Origin: PXAP01 sp046483315
GTDB taxonomy: Bacteria; Bacteroidota; Bacteroidia; Bacteroidales; PUMT01
Length of the DNA: 64,000 bases
Direction of reading: 5' to 3'
NCBI GenBank assembly: GCA_046483315.1
Contig: JAWODJ010000075.1
Coordinates: forward strand, 19,833 to 83,832
Shown here: positions 8,949-17,840 of the stretch, in pieces
Position numbering within the stretch: position 1 is the stretch's first letter
How the letters are laid out: each line of letters begins with the position of its first letter
The notes under the pieces: generated by a model
Seen by the model: the letters and a program-made list of their open reading frames with translations, nothing else
Told to the model about the DNA's origin: nothing
Databases searched by the model: none
Position numbers and translations under genes: made by a program

Positions 8949-9458
8949 TTATTCTTCGGGAAAATATTCAGTAAAACTTTTATCGGTATAGAGGATTATA
9001 ATTTTCTGAATTGATTTTTGTTTATTTACATTATTAACCTCTGCTTCATTACCTGTTTTACTTTTGTAATTCTGACCATCTATGTTCTTATTTACATTTG
9101 TAAACTCATTTTCATGTTTTTCTGAATCTGCAATATCTTCTTCAGAATCATTATATTCAGTATTTTGTTCAGATAATTTTTCACCAGTATGTTCAGCAGG
9201 TTGCGAAGCATTGAAATCTTCTCCGAAAAGATCACCCTGTCTGATATCAGCTTTATACATGCTCCCCTTTCCTGTTATAAGCCAATCAGCATTAAGGGAG
9301 GGATAACCGGTAAGTATTTTTTGTATGAAGTCAAATCCCGGTTTGTTCCTTCCTGATAATATATGCGAAACATTAGATGGTTGTACACCAATGGTTTCAG
9401 CAAATCTGGCATACGACAACTGTTCCTTGTTTAAAAACTTAAGTAATCTGTCTCTCAT
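8949..9458 (-). CDS. XRE-family HTH transcriptional regulator
   Basis: A 169-residue protein. Residues 1-60 are a Cro/C1-type helix-turn-helix (SYARFAETIGVQPSNVSHIL, then SGRNKP), followed by ADWLITGKGSMY, a very common ending of this domain in Bacteroidota regulators. Residues 75-150 are a low-complexity Glu/Asn/Asp/Lys-rich linker, and the end (IQKIIILYTDKSFTEYFPEE) is conserved-looking but unknown. The gene faces an AT-rich spacer carrying TACA-NN-TGTA palindromes; one of these contains its own likely -7 element, so self-repression is plausible. Confidence 0.8.
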   Translation of the reverse strand: MRDRLLKFLNKEQLSYARFAETIGVQPSNVSHILSGRNKPGFDFIQKILTGYPSLNADWLITGKGSMYKADIRQGDLFGEDFNASQPAEHTGEKLSEQNTEYNDSEEDIADSEKHENEFTNVNKNIDGQNYKSKTGNEAEVNNVNKQKSIQKIIILYTDKSFTEYFPEE

Positions 9459-9479
9459 AGATGTTTTAAAATCTTATTA

Positions 9480-9489
9480 TACAAATGTA
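9480..9489. promoter_or_regulatory. TACA-AA-TGTA site overlapping the XRE -7 element
   Basis: TACAAATGTA, palindromic around its two centre bases. On the minus strand it reads TACATTTGTA, so its first eight bases form a TAnnTTTG -7 element 22 bases upstream of the XRE start codon. A repressor bound here would block the promoter. The identity of the binding protein is inferred. Confidence 0.45.
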
Positions 9490-9526
9490 ATAATTCTGTT
9501 ATTTACTATTGTAACTTTTTGTTAAA

Positions 9527-9536
9527 TACATTTGTA
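9527..9536. promoter_or_regulatory. TACA-TT-TGTA site
   Basis: Second copy, in inverted orientation to the site at 9480-9489 (perfect 10-base inverted repeat, centres 47 bases apart). Candidate operator for the adjacent XRE regulator. Confidence 0.4.
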
Positions 9537-9754
9537 TTTATTGATTTTTATGAAACAATGGCCAGGTGGTAATTTATGTAATAATTCATCTAATTGTATT
9601 TCAATATTTTATGAAAATATCGTTATTGGTTTATTTTATTAAATAATTGTTATACAGTATTATAACAAAAAAGTATTTAATAACTAATTTAATACTTTAA
9701 ATAAAAAATATAATTTACTGGTTATTAAAATATTATATTCGTTAAGGCTACATT

Positions 9755-9774
9755 TTAATTACATATGTAATTAA
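9755..9774. promoter_or_regulatory. 20-bp perfect palindrome containing TACA-TA-TGTA
   Basis: TTAATTACATATGTAATTAA equals its own reverse complement over all 20 bases, and its core (9760-9769) is a third TACA-NN-TGTA copy. It lies mid-spacer between the divergent XRE gene and the NagB-like gene. Candidate operator; AT-rich DNA raises the chance of coincidence, but 20 perfect bases is long. Confidence 0.45.
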
Positions 9775-10037
9775 CAATTGCTTATTTATTAAATTAATAC
9801 TTTATATAAAATGATTAAATTGCTGGTTAATTGTACATAAACTAGTAGTAATATTTATAATATTTGATATGAATATCGTCAGTTATTGATATAAATTCAT
9901 TGCCATAAACTATAGAATTTATAAATAAAATGTTTTCTTAAAATAGCGATATATATATATTTTTGTTCTAAAATAGTTAATTTCATGCCTTCTTAAAAAG
10001 TTTGTATTATTACTCCCATTTTGCGCACTAACCTATA

Positions 10038-12371
10038 ATGATAATGGAGAACACTAAATTTTCAGCCGTCGAACAGAATTTTTTTAAACAAAGCAGGATT
10101 AAAAATATTACAACCAGGATACCCTATATTACGGTAGACAATTTTCCCAAACTCGGTCTTTTTGCGGCTTTAAGATTTATCGAATGGGTTTCAGAAAACC
10201 CGGACGGGGTAATAAGTCTTCCTACGGGTAAAACACCGGAATATTTTATCAAGTGGACCAAAAGGATAGTTGACAACTGGCAAGATGATGAGATCAAAAC
10301 ACTCAGGAAGAATTACGGACTGAATACAAAGAAAAAGCCTGAGTTCAGTAACCTTCAGTTCGTACAGATCGATGAATTCTATCCAATTAGTTCCAAACAG
10401 CACAATAGTTTTTATCATTATGTAAATGAGTATTATATAAAGGGATTTGGCCTGGATCCGAATAATGCTCTGCTTATAAACTCAGATAAAATAACTCTTC
10501 CGGAAGGCAAGCATTTCTCAGAAGTCTTTCCTGATAACAATGTTGATCTTTCTCTCAGATACCGGGAAGCAAAATCTTCGTTTGAACTGCTTCAGCAAAA
10601 AGCTGTTTTTGCCATTGACGACTGGTGTACCAGATATGAAATGGCTATACGTGAAAAAGGAGGGATAGGATTTTTTCTTGGCGGAATAGGACCTGACGGA
10701 CATATTGCATTCAATACCCGGGGAACGGATCACCATTCAACGACCAGGCTGACTGCTACAAATTTTGAAACTCAGGCGGTTGCCGCCGGCGACCTGGGTG
10801 GAATTGAAATATCGAGAAACCGGCTGGTAATAACTATCGGACTCCAGACAATTACATATAATCCCGATAATGTGGCAATTGTTTTTGCTGCCGGAGAAGC
10901 CAAAGCAACGGTAGTGAGGGATGCCCTTGAAGAAGAAAGGTCAAACATATATCCCGCAACTGCACTTCATCCTCTTAAAAATTCCCGGTTCTATCTTACA
11001 GCCGGTGCAGCTTCAATGCTGGAAGACAGCATTGAACTGTTTTACAAATCAGGGAAATGGACACATGAAAAAACTGAAAGGGCAGTGACGGATCTGTGCA
11101 AAAAAATTGACAGGTACGGACATCATCTGAAAATTGACGACCTTAAAAATGATAAATATTGCAAGTTAATCCCGGACCTCAGTGAAGAAACGGTCAAAAC
11201 CGTTACAGATTCCATAATAGAGAAAATGAACAGAGGTATGGATACTGAAAATGATCAGGTATACTATCATACCGGTCCCCATCACGATGATATTATGCTT
11301 GGAATGCTTCCTCACATACACAGATTGCTGAGAAACGAAAGCAATGAAGCCTATTTTTCTGTGCTGACCTCAGGATTTACTGCCGTAACAAATCAGTTCC
11401 TGCGGGATGCACTTGAAGATACCAAACGTTTTTTGAACAAGGGACTTATCCAGATGGTCGAATATCCTGATTTTTTTGAAATAGGTTACAGTCTGAAATG
11501 GGATAAAGATGTGTATCATTATCTCAACAAGGTGGCATCGGGAGAACCTTTTGAAAGAAGAAGAGGACTGGCGCACAGAATAATAAGGGCCATAGTGATT
11601 ATACGCAAAATCAAAGACAGGGAAGACCTGAGGAACCAGATAGATGATATCCTGGCTATATTAAGAAGAAGCTATGACGGCGAGAAAAACCCAACGGATA
11701 TTCAGACCCTTAAAGGTATGATAAGGGAATTTGAAGAAGAACTTGTGTGGGCACATTTTGGTATCCAGGTAAAAAATGTCCATCATCTCAGACTTGGATT
11801 TTATACCGGAGATGTTTTTACAGCCCAGCCTGAGAGAGACAGGGATGTAAAACCTATTCTGGAAAAACTCAAAAAGGTCAATCCTAGTGTAATCAGTCTT
11901 GCTTTCGATCCTGAAGGAAGCGGTCCCGATACACATTATAAGGTTTTACAGGCAATTGCTGAGGCAGTCCGTCTCTGGCAGAAGGAAACAGATCTCTCCC
12001 ACCTTCGCATATGGGGATACAGAAATGTCTGGTATCGCTTTCATCCTGCCGAGGCAAATGTTATTGTTCCCGTATCTCTCAACGCCATGGCAGTGCTAGA
12101 AGATTCATTTACCAATTGTTATCTCAGCCAGGTTGATGCATCCTTTCCCAGCTATCAGCATGATGGAAAATTCAGTGAGCTTACCAAAAATACCTGGGTG
12201 GACCAGCTAAAAACGATCCAGCTGCTTCTTGGCAAAAATTATTTTTACCAGAACAGCAGTCCGCGAATAAGATCAACACACGGAATGCTCTTCTTTAAAG
12301 AGATGAGCGTTGATGAATTTCTTGCAAGCGCGAGGGAACTGGAAAAATCGATGGAGGGTGTCAGTCTCTGA
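10038..12371 (+). CDS. NagB-like glucosamine-6-phosphate deaminase/isomerase domain fused to a PIG-L/LmbE-like domain
   Basis: A 777-residue protein. Residues 40-345 are a NagB/6-phosphogluconolactonase fold with LPTGKTP (61-67), QIDEFYP (110-116) and GIGPDGHIAFN (216-226). Residues 405-750 resemble a PIG-L/LmbE deacetylase, with the metal motif PHHDD at 414-418 in place of the usual PHPDD. Such fusions occur in Bacteroidota. In NagB a Glu follows the DGHIAFN motif and acts in ring opening; here the motif runs on as FNTR, so true deaminase activity is doubtful. It may act on another amino-sugar phosphate. It is 5 kb from nagA and not in its operon. Confidence 0.75.
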   Translation: MIMENTKFSAVEQNFFKQSRIKNITTRIPYITVDNFPKLGLFAALRFIEWVSENPDGVISLPTGKTPEYFIKWTKRIVDNWQDDEIKTLRKNYGLNTKKKPEFSNLQFVQIDEFYPISSKQHNSFYHYVNEYYIKGFGLDPNNALLINSDKITLPEGKHFSEVFPDNNVDLSLRYREAKSSFELLQQKAVFAIDDWCTRYEMAIREKGGIGFFLGGIGPDGHIAFNTRGTDHHSTTRLTATNFETQAVAAGDLGGIEISRNRLVITIGLQTITYNPDNVAIVFAAGEAKATVVRDALEEERSNIYPATALHPLKNSRFYLTAGAASMLEDSIELFYKSGKWTHEKTERAVTDLCKKIDRYGHHLKIDDLKNDKYCKLIPDLSEETVKTVTDSIIEKMNRGMDTENDQVYYHTGPHHDDIMLGMLPHIHRLLRNESNEAYFSVLTSGFTAVTNQFLRDALEDTKRFLNKGLIQMVEYPDFFEIGYSLKWDKDVYHYLNKVASGEPFERRRGLAHRIIRAIVIIRKIKDREDLRNQIDDILAILRRSYDGEKNPTDIQTLKGMIREFEEELVWAHFGIQVKNVHHLRLGFYTGDVFTAQPERDRDVKPILEKLKKVNPSVISLAFDPEGSGPDTHYKVLQAIAEAVRLWQKETDLSHLRIWGYRNVWYRFHPAEANVIVPVSLNAMAVLEDSFTNCYLSQVDASFPSYQHDGKFSELTKNTWVDQLKTIQLLLGKNYFYQNSSPRIRSTHGMLFFKEMSVDEFLASARELEKSMEGVSL

Positions 12372-12396
12372 AAATGCTGAGATTCTTTTACTCCTG

Positions 12397-13329
12397 TTAT
12401 TTTTCAGCAATTTTTTCAATGGCCCAGATGGTCAGATAACCTGAAACCATGAGTAAAAGAGCAATTATTACCTCACCGGATAATGTATCGGGAAGATATC
12501 TCTGATAATTTTCTATCAACGGACTGCCATCCGGTTTTGTAATTAAATTTCCCAGTTCATCAAATCTGTAAACCGGACTTTTCCATGGCCATAAAAGTAA
12601 AAGGGAGCCTGCAATAAAACCTGTAAGTACTGACAGGGTATAATCTTTGAATTTTTTAAATATCCATGAAAGAAAATGAGAAAACAACAAAAGGCCCAGA
12701 ACAATCCCTGCAAATACAGGTAGCAAAATATCTATTCTCAGTTCATTTATTGCCTCTATAGCTACCAGTTCATAATTTCCCATTAGCAAAAGAATAAATG
12801 AACCGGAAAGGCCGGGAAGAATCATGCTGCATACTGCAGCCATCCCGCACAACACCAGGTACAAAATACTGTCATTACCTTCTGCGGGACTCAAAGTAGA
12901 TATCCACGCTGCCAGTGCAGCTCCCGAGACAAACATAAACACGACGGGCAGTGTCCATTTATGAACACTTTTTCCAACAAAATATACCGATGCAAGAATA
13001 AGTCCAAAAAAATATGCCCATATATACACCGGAAAATTATGGAACAGATAACCCAGAATTCTTGCAAGGGTAAACACACTTATTAATGCTCCGGAAAAAA
13101 CAGCAAACAGAAATGTTAAATTTATATGAGCTGCAAATTCTCTGAACTTTCCCCTTACCAGTAATGAAAAAGCAATATGATCAACAGATCTGAGTGAATG
13201 GATCAATTTCTCAAAAATACCGGTTATTAGTGCTATGGTTCCCCCGGAAACACCGGGAATCACATTTGCCGCACCTACAGCAAAACCTTTAATTGTCAGT
13301 ATAACGTATTCCCTGAGATTATTATGCAT
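12397..13329 (-). CDS. DUF368 family membrane protein (putative polyprenyl-phosphate transporter)
   Basis: A 310-residue protein with 8-9 hydrophobic helices and the family hallmarks GAANVIPGVSGGTIALITG near the N-terminus and a second inverted copy ILPGLSGSFILLLMGNYE near the middle. DUF368 (PopT) proteins have been linked to returning undecaprenyl phosphate across the cytoplasmic membrane; that function is by family only. The gene follows the phosphosulfolactate synthase gene after 87 bases on the same strand. Confidence 0.85.
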   Translation of the reverse strand: MHNNLREYVILTIKGFAVGAANVIPGVSGGTIALITGIFEKLIHSLRSVDHIAFSLLVRGKFREFAAHINLTFLFAVFSGALISVFTLARILGYLFHNFPVYIWAYFFGLILASVYFVGKSVHKWTLPVVFMFVSGAALAAWISTLSPAEGNDSILYLVLCGMAAVCSMILPGLSGSFILLLMGNYELVAIEAINELRIDILLPVFAGIVLGLLLFSHFLSWIFKKFKDYTLSVLTGFIAGSLLLLWPWKSPVYRFDELGNLITKPDGSPLIENYQRYLPDTLSGEVIIALLLMVSGYLTIWAIEKIAEK

Positions 13330-13416
13330 AATTATATATTAAACATACAAAGACATATAGCTCTTATTAAATGCATATTAAGCTATATATTCTAAAGTGT
13401 TTATTTAAATATAAAA

Positions 13417-14190
13417 TCACTGTTGAAGTGAATCAGGAAGGAAGTCCTTTATTGTATCACCCCTGAGCCCGAGTCGCAGGGTCTCCATTGCAAAAACTTC
13501 ACCAGGAGCAATATTGCCCAGGTTAACATTGGCACCCAGCATTTTAATAAAATAGACCTGCTGATTTTTCAAAGGGGCTTCCCAGATAATATCCCGGTGA
13601 TTAATATTTTTTGTGATGTCCCTTACCAGCTCTACATTAGCCGAGCCATCCGGATTATATATACCTATGGTTCCGCTTTCCCTGGCTTCGGCAATAACCT
13701 TCCATGAACCGGCATTAAGTTCAGCCTGCATCATATTCACCCATTTTTCAACTGGTATGATGACTCCCGCAAGCTTCGACCCCACCTCTGATAATACCTG
13801 GAATTCATGTGTGAGGATTTCTATACATTCAAGCTTTTTATCATGATCAATATCCACCGTTCCGTCTGAAACCTCAACAAGATCAAGATCACAGGAAGAG
13901 ACAAACTCCCTGAAATGATCAAACATATCGCGCACATAAAAAAGTTCAAAAAGTGTACCACCAAAATAAGGCCTTATTTTTCCGTCCCGGTAAACTTTTA
14001 GCTTATCCTTAAGATCCTTTGTAATTAGTGCAGTGCCAAACCCAAGCTTAACAAAATCAGTAAAATCACCTGATGATTTAACAAATTCTTCAGCTTCCCT
14101 GACGCTAAGGCCCTTATCCATCATCATGGTAATACCGTTATCTCTTGGTTTACTTAAACGATTGGGAATGTAGGGTATATTATAATTCAT
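13417..14190 (-). CDS. comA: phosphosulfolactate synthase (ComA family)
   Basis: A 257-residue TIM-barrel protein matching the ComA/YitD family through its length: KPRDNGITMMMDKGL at the start, DFVKLGFGTAL, RPYFGGTLFELF, LVEVSDGT, and IIWEAPLKNQQV with GANVNLGNI near the end. ComA adds sulfite to phosphoenolpyruvate to give (2R)-phospho-3-sulfolactate, the first step to coenzyme M in methanogens. Bacteria do not generally make CoM by this route; in Bacteroidota the product could feed sulfolactate or cysteate/sulfonolipid metabolism. That is inference: no comB or comC is next to it. It follows the TPR gene by 27 bases. Confidence 0.82.
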   Translation of the reverse strand: MNYNIPYIPNRLSKPRDNGITMMMDKGLSVREAEEFVKSSGDFTDFVKLGFGTALITKDLKDKLKVYRDGKIRPYFGGTLFELFYVRDMFDHFREFVSSCDLDLVEVSDGTVDIDHDKKLECIEILTHEFQVLSEVGSKLAGVIIPVEKWVNMMQAELNAGSWKVIAEARESGTIGIYNPDGSANVELVRDITKNINHRDIIWEAPLKNQQVYFIKMLGANVNLGNIAPGEVFAMETLRLGLRGDTIKDFLPDSLQQ

Positions 14191-14217
14191 ATAAATTAAT
14201 TATTTAACATTTCCCTG

Positions 14218-15630
14218 TTATGTTTTATTGAATGTTTTTAATAGGTCTTTTACCGATTTAATCCTGGCAGCTTCCGGATAGTATTTTAAAAAATCATTAT
14301 GTGCCTCATAATCCAGCGAAAGGGCAATTCTGAGAAAATGATCAGCTTTTTCACCATCATTGTTCATAAGAGAATATGCTGCCAGCCTGTAATTAAACAG
14401 CGCAATGCCCGGATTAATGCCCGATGCTTCAGTAAGTACCTGAACAGCCATATCATAGTCCTTAAACTGAAGGAAAGTTTCAGCAAGGTTGATCCATGAG
14501 TCAAAATCCCCCGGATCAAATTTTACAGCTTTCCTGTATGAATTAATCGCATCCACCGGCCGGCCGAGTTTAATATATATATTTCCCAGCGAATACCAGT
14601 ATTCAGAGCTGTCCGGGAAAAGCTCTATTGCTTTCTCAACATAACACAGGCTTTTGTTATATTCTCCTTTGGCAAACATAACCATACCTCTTCCAAGCCA
14701 TGCATCAGCATAATCAGGGTTAACAGACAGGCTTTTACGATAATACTTCAGTGCTTCATCCCACAATTCAATTTTTTCATAACATTCACCGATATAACAT
14801 ATAACCTGTTCATTATTCTCTTCCAGATATAAAAGTTCCTTGTAAACGGTTATAGCGGACTTGTAGTTGCCGCTGTTAGCCAAAGTATTGGCCTTGTTAA
14901 AATATGCCGATGAATATTCCTCATCCAGAGATATGGCAAAATCATAAGCTTCTATTGCTTTGTCGTAATTCTCCATTCTGTTATAAATGACTCCCATATT
15001 GTACCAGACATTTTCGGAGAACGGATCTTTATCCAGATATCTGTTGTAAAAATCAAGGGCCTTGTCAAGCTTGTCAATCCTCTCGTAACAATAGGCAATA
15101 TCATATATGTAAGACAAATTACCGGGTTCCAGATCATATGCCTGAAAAAGATATCTTAAAGCCAGTGTGAAATGACTTTGCTGCTCAAAGGCTATAGCTA
15201 TATTAAACAGAATATCTTCTTTGGCTTCGTCAGTTAACATTACAGCCTTATTAAAATACTTTACGGCATCTTTAGCCTGACCTAAAAGATTTAATGCCAT
15301 TCCCTTTGTAAAATGGACCTCCGGGTTATTAAACTCTATCTTTTCAATTGTATTCAGAATATTGAGAGATTCCAGGGGCTGCGATTTATCATTTAAAATT
15401 ACCGCCATTTTTAAACGGATGGATGTAGATGACGGGTGAAGGTTTATTGCATGCTGTGTGGCATTATAGGCACGGTTGGATTTTCCCTGTCCCATATAAT
15501 GATCAATAATTTCCTCAAATTCATCTACATCAAAATAATACCTGGCGCTTTGGCTGACCATTTCCTCGTAACGCCTCATCAGGTTAACAAAACCATTGTC
15601 ACTATAGTAACGATCTTTTTCTTCACTCAT
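14218..15630 (-). CDS. cytoplasmic TPR-repeat protein
   Basis: A 470-residue protein made almost wholly of tetratricopeptide repeats, at least eleven 34-residue units from about residue 65 to 450 (for example VWYNMGVIYNRMENYDKAIE, then AYDFAISLD). There is no signal peptide or membrane helix, so it is cytoplasmic. TPR arrays bind other proteins; no catalytic domain is present. It is the first gene of the run TPR, comA, DUF368 on the minus strand, so a link to ComA is possible but unproven. Confidence 0.85.
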   Translation of the reverse strand: MSEEKDRYYSDNGFVNLMRRYEEMVSQSARYYFDVDEFEEIIDHYMGQGKSNRAYNATQHAINLHPSSTSIRLKMAVILNDKSQPLESLNILNTIEKIEFNNPEVHFTKGMALNLLGQAKDAVKYFNKAVMLTDEAKEDILFNIAIAFEQQSHFTLALRYLFQAYDLEPGNLSYIYDIAYCYERIDKLDKALDFYNRYLDKDPFSENVWYNMGVIYNRMENYDKAIEAYDFAISLDEEYSSAYFNKANTLANSGNYKSAITVYKELLYLEENNEQVICYIGECYEKIELWDEALKYYRKSLSVNPDYADAWLGRGMVMFAKGEYNKSLCYVEKAIELFPDSSEYWYSLGNIYIKLGRPVDAINSYRKAVKFDPGDFDSWINLAETFLQFKDYDMAVQVLTEASGINPGIALFNYRLAAYSLMNNDGEKADHFLRIALSLDYEAHNDFLKYYPEAARIKSVKDLLKTFNKT

Positions 15631-15939
15631 AATACCGGACTGTCAATCTGCGAAGTTAATAATTATAATTAAAGCTTTTACATATTTCCATTTTCACTTT
15701 GAGTGAATCGTATACTATTAATTATAAGATACTTACCTATTCCGATCAAACTAAAAAACAGTGTAATATTACTTCATAGTACAAATATGCAATAACCTGA
15801 TCAGATATTAATTTGTTTTTTTCAACAATTAATAAACAACCGGATTATTTATTAATTTTTGTATTTACAGGATTATTGCTTTATTTTGTTTTAATTACAG
15901 ATGTTTCCGGCAACAACTATTTATAATTAATTTAATAAT
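15631..15939. other. 309-bp divergent intergenic region
   Basis: Separates the minus-strand TPR gene from the plus-strand coiled-coil gene. It carries a short perfect hairpin (TTCACT-TTG-AGTGAA, 15693-15707) on the TPR-gene side and a promoter-like pair at 15858-15888 on the other side. No open frame of note. Confidence 0.5.
15858..15888 (+). promoter_or_regulatory. promoter of the coiled-coil membrane protein gene
   Basis: TTTG (15858-15861), 19-base spacer, TTATTTTG (15881-15888), one base off the Bacteroidota -7 consensus TAnnTTTG. The start codon follows 51 bases later. Confidence 0.5.
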
Positions 15940-16842
15940 ATGGAAAATTTCAGGGAAAAACGACTTGAGCGGCAGTTAAAATCACAACAAAGCACCAGTA
16001 TCGTAATTGGTGTTATTCTGCTGCTTTCGATACTCGGCAATGTCTTCCTGTTTGTGAGAAACGGTACGGTTAATAATGAAAAAGAAGAGCTTATAATTGA
16101 AAATGACGCCCTGTTAACTGATAAACAGATGGTAGAAGAAAAAAACACACAACTGCAGGCGGATATTCAGGAATTAAATGAACAAATAAATGTTGTAAGG
16201 GAGAGTGCAGCTGCCCTCCAGGCAGAAATACAGGCAAGAGATTCAAGGATTGCCCGCCTTCGTAACCAGGTAGCCGAAATTGAACAACTTCGCATACAAG
16301 TAGCAGAACTTGAACTGCTTAAGGAGGAATTCCGGGAGATTGAACAGGAAAGGCAAAACTTGCTGACAGAATTACAGGATCTTGGAGAAAAGCTATCAAA
16401 ACTGAAGGAACAAAATGATTCCCTGACCGGAAAAATTGATGATGCAGCAAATCTGAAGGCATATAACATATGTGTGCACAATTTTCGGGACAGATGGCTG
16501 GGAAGACCTGTTGAAATGGAAGTTGCACGCAGAGTTAACCGCACTATGGTAAGTTTTGAGATAAACGGAAATATTCTGGTAGAACCGGAACAAAAAGATA
16601 TTCACCTGCTGATGATCGATCCGGGAGGAAATGTTGTAAACCCCTCCGTTGAAACATTCACCATTGCCGAAACAGGCAGAACAAGTAATTTTACCGAATA
16701 TACAAGCATTCAGTATAACCGCAGACCGGTTCCGTTAAATTTCACGATAACGCATGAAGATAAACTTGATTCAGGGACATTCAGAATGGAAGTATACATT
16801 GACGGAGTAAATTCAGGAATCCAGGAATTTAATCTTGAATAG
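15940..16842 (+). CDS. membrane-anchored coiled-coil protein, function unknown
   Basis: A 300-residue protein. A short basic N-terminus (residues 1-18) precedes one membrane helix (about 21-42), then a long coiled coil of Glu/Gln/Leu heptads (about 45-165), then a C-terminal beta-rich domain (about 170-300) starting with the conserved-looking VHNFRDRWLGRPVE. The charge pattern puts the coiled coil and C-terminal domain in the periplasm. Such one-helix coiled-coil proteins are often envelope spacers or division-related, but I recognise no family. Confidence 0.7.
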   Translation: MENFREKRLERQLKSQQSTSIVIGVILLLSILGNVFLFVRNGTVNNEKEELIIENDALLTDKQMVEEKNTQLQADIQELNEQINVVRESAAALQAEIQARDSRIARLRNQVAEIEQLRIQVAELELLKEEFREIEQERQNLLTELQDLGEKLSKLKEQNDSLTGKIDDAANLKAYNICVHNFRDRWLGRPVEMEVARRVNRTMVSFEINGNILVEPEQKDIHLLMIDPGGNVVNPSVETFTIAETGRTSNFTEYTSIQYNRRPVPLNFTITHEDKLDSGTFRMEVYIDGVNSGIQEFNLE

Positions 16843-16919
16843 CTCCTGTAACAAGAGAATTTTATTTAGGTAAGAAATATTATAACGCTTTAAATCAGGC
16901 TTAAATATAAATTAAATAT

Positions 16920-17801
16920 TTATTGGTAAATTTCTTTCCTTGCAGCTTTTACCGTGTTGTTAAGCAGTGTTATTATTGTCATCGGGCCCACACCCCCGGG
17001 TACCGGAGTTATAAAGCTGCATTTGGGAGCAACTTCATCAAATTTGACATCCCCAAGCAATTTCCAGCCGGATTTTGTTTTGTCTGATTTAACCCTTGTG
17101 ATACCTACATCAATTACAACAGCACCATCTTTTACCATTTTGGCAGTTACAAACTCTGACTTCCCCATGGCTACTATCAGAATATCGGCCGTTCGGCATA
17201 CATCATCCAGGTCTTTTGTCCTGCTGTGACAAAGAGTAACCGTTGCATCACCGGGATAACCCTTGCGGGCCATAAGTACAGCCATCGGTTTTCCGACTAT
17301 GTTGCTCCTTCCGACTATTACGCAATGCTTTCCTGATGTTTCGATGCCGTATCTTTTAATCAGCTCAAGTATTCCACCAGGTGTTGCTGATATATATGAA
17401 GGCTGATCTATAAAAAGCCTCCCTGCATTTACCGGATGAAACCCGTCCACATCCTTTTCCACCTTAATTCTTTCAATAACCTTTTCTTCCGAAATATGGG
17501 AAGGCAGAGGCAATTGTACAATTAATCCGTCAATATCGTCATTTTGGTTTATCTCGTCAATTTTCTCAAGAAGTTTATTTTCCTGCACCTTTTCTTCCAT
17601 CCTTACCAGGGTGGATTTAAACCCTACCTGATCACAGGCCTTTACCTTATGTGAAACATAAGTTTCACTGGCACCGTCACTGCCTATAATAACTGCAGCC
17701 AGGTGAGGCACCTTGCCACCGGATTTCTTAATATCCAGAACAGTGGCGGCAAGTTCTTCCTTCATCTGCGAAGATATTTTTTTTCCATCAAGTAAAACCA
17801 T
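16920..17801 (-). CDS. folD: bifunctional methylene-THF dehydrogenase / methenyl-THF cyclohydrolase
   Basis: A 293-residue FolD enzyme that interconverts 5,10-methylene-THF and 10-formyl-THF with NADP in one-carbon metabolism. Visible signatures: GSDGASETYVSHKVKACDQV with the catalytic Lys, QLPLPSHI, KDVDGFHPVNAGRL, CVIVGRSNIVGKP (nucleotide loop) and the C-terminal PVPGGVGPMTI. Length is standard. It follows ffh after 39 bases on the same strand. Confidence 0.95.
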   Translation of the reverse strand: MVLLDGKKISSQMKEELAATVLDIKKSGGKVPHLAAVIIGSDGASETYVSHKVKACDQVGFKSTLVRMEEKVQENKLLEKIDEINQNDDIDGLIVQLPLPSHISEEKVIERIKVEKDVDGFHPVNAGRLFIDQPSYISATPGGILELIKRYGIETSGKHCVIVGRSNIVGKPMAVLMARKGYPGDATVTLCHSRTKDLDDVCRTADILIVAMGKSEFVTAKMVKDGAVVIDVGITRVKSDKTKSGWKLLGDVKFDEVAPKCSFITPVPGGVGPMTIITLLNNTVKAARKEIYQ

Positions 17802-17840
17802 GACAAATAAGATATTATTTAATTAATATAAAGCTATTAT

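Larger units (their letters stand above)
9459..10037. other. 579-bp very AT-rich intergenic region
   Basis: No open reading frame. It contains three TACA-NN-TGTA sites, the 20-bp palindrome, an imperfect direct repeat of about 42 bases (copies near 9684-9726 and 9788-9832, sharing a run like TTTAATACTTTA and a CTGGTTAATT end), and a TATTTTTG -7-like box at 9958-9965 with a TTTC at 9934-9937 that may serve the downstream plus-strand gene. The composition is well below the rest of the window in G+C. Confidence 0.6.
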
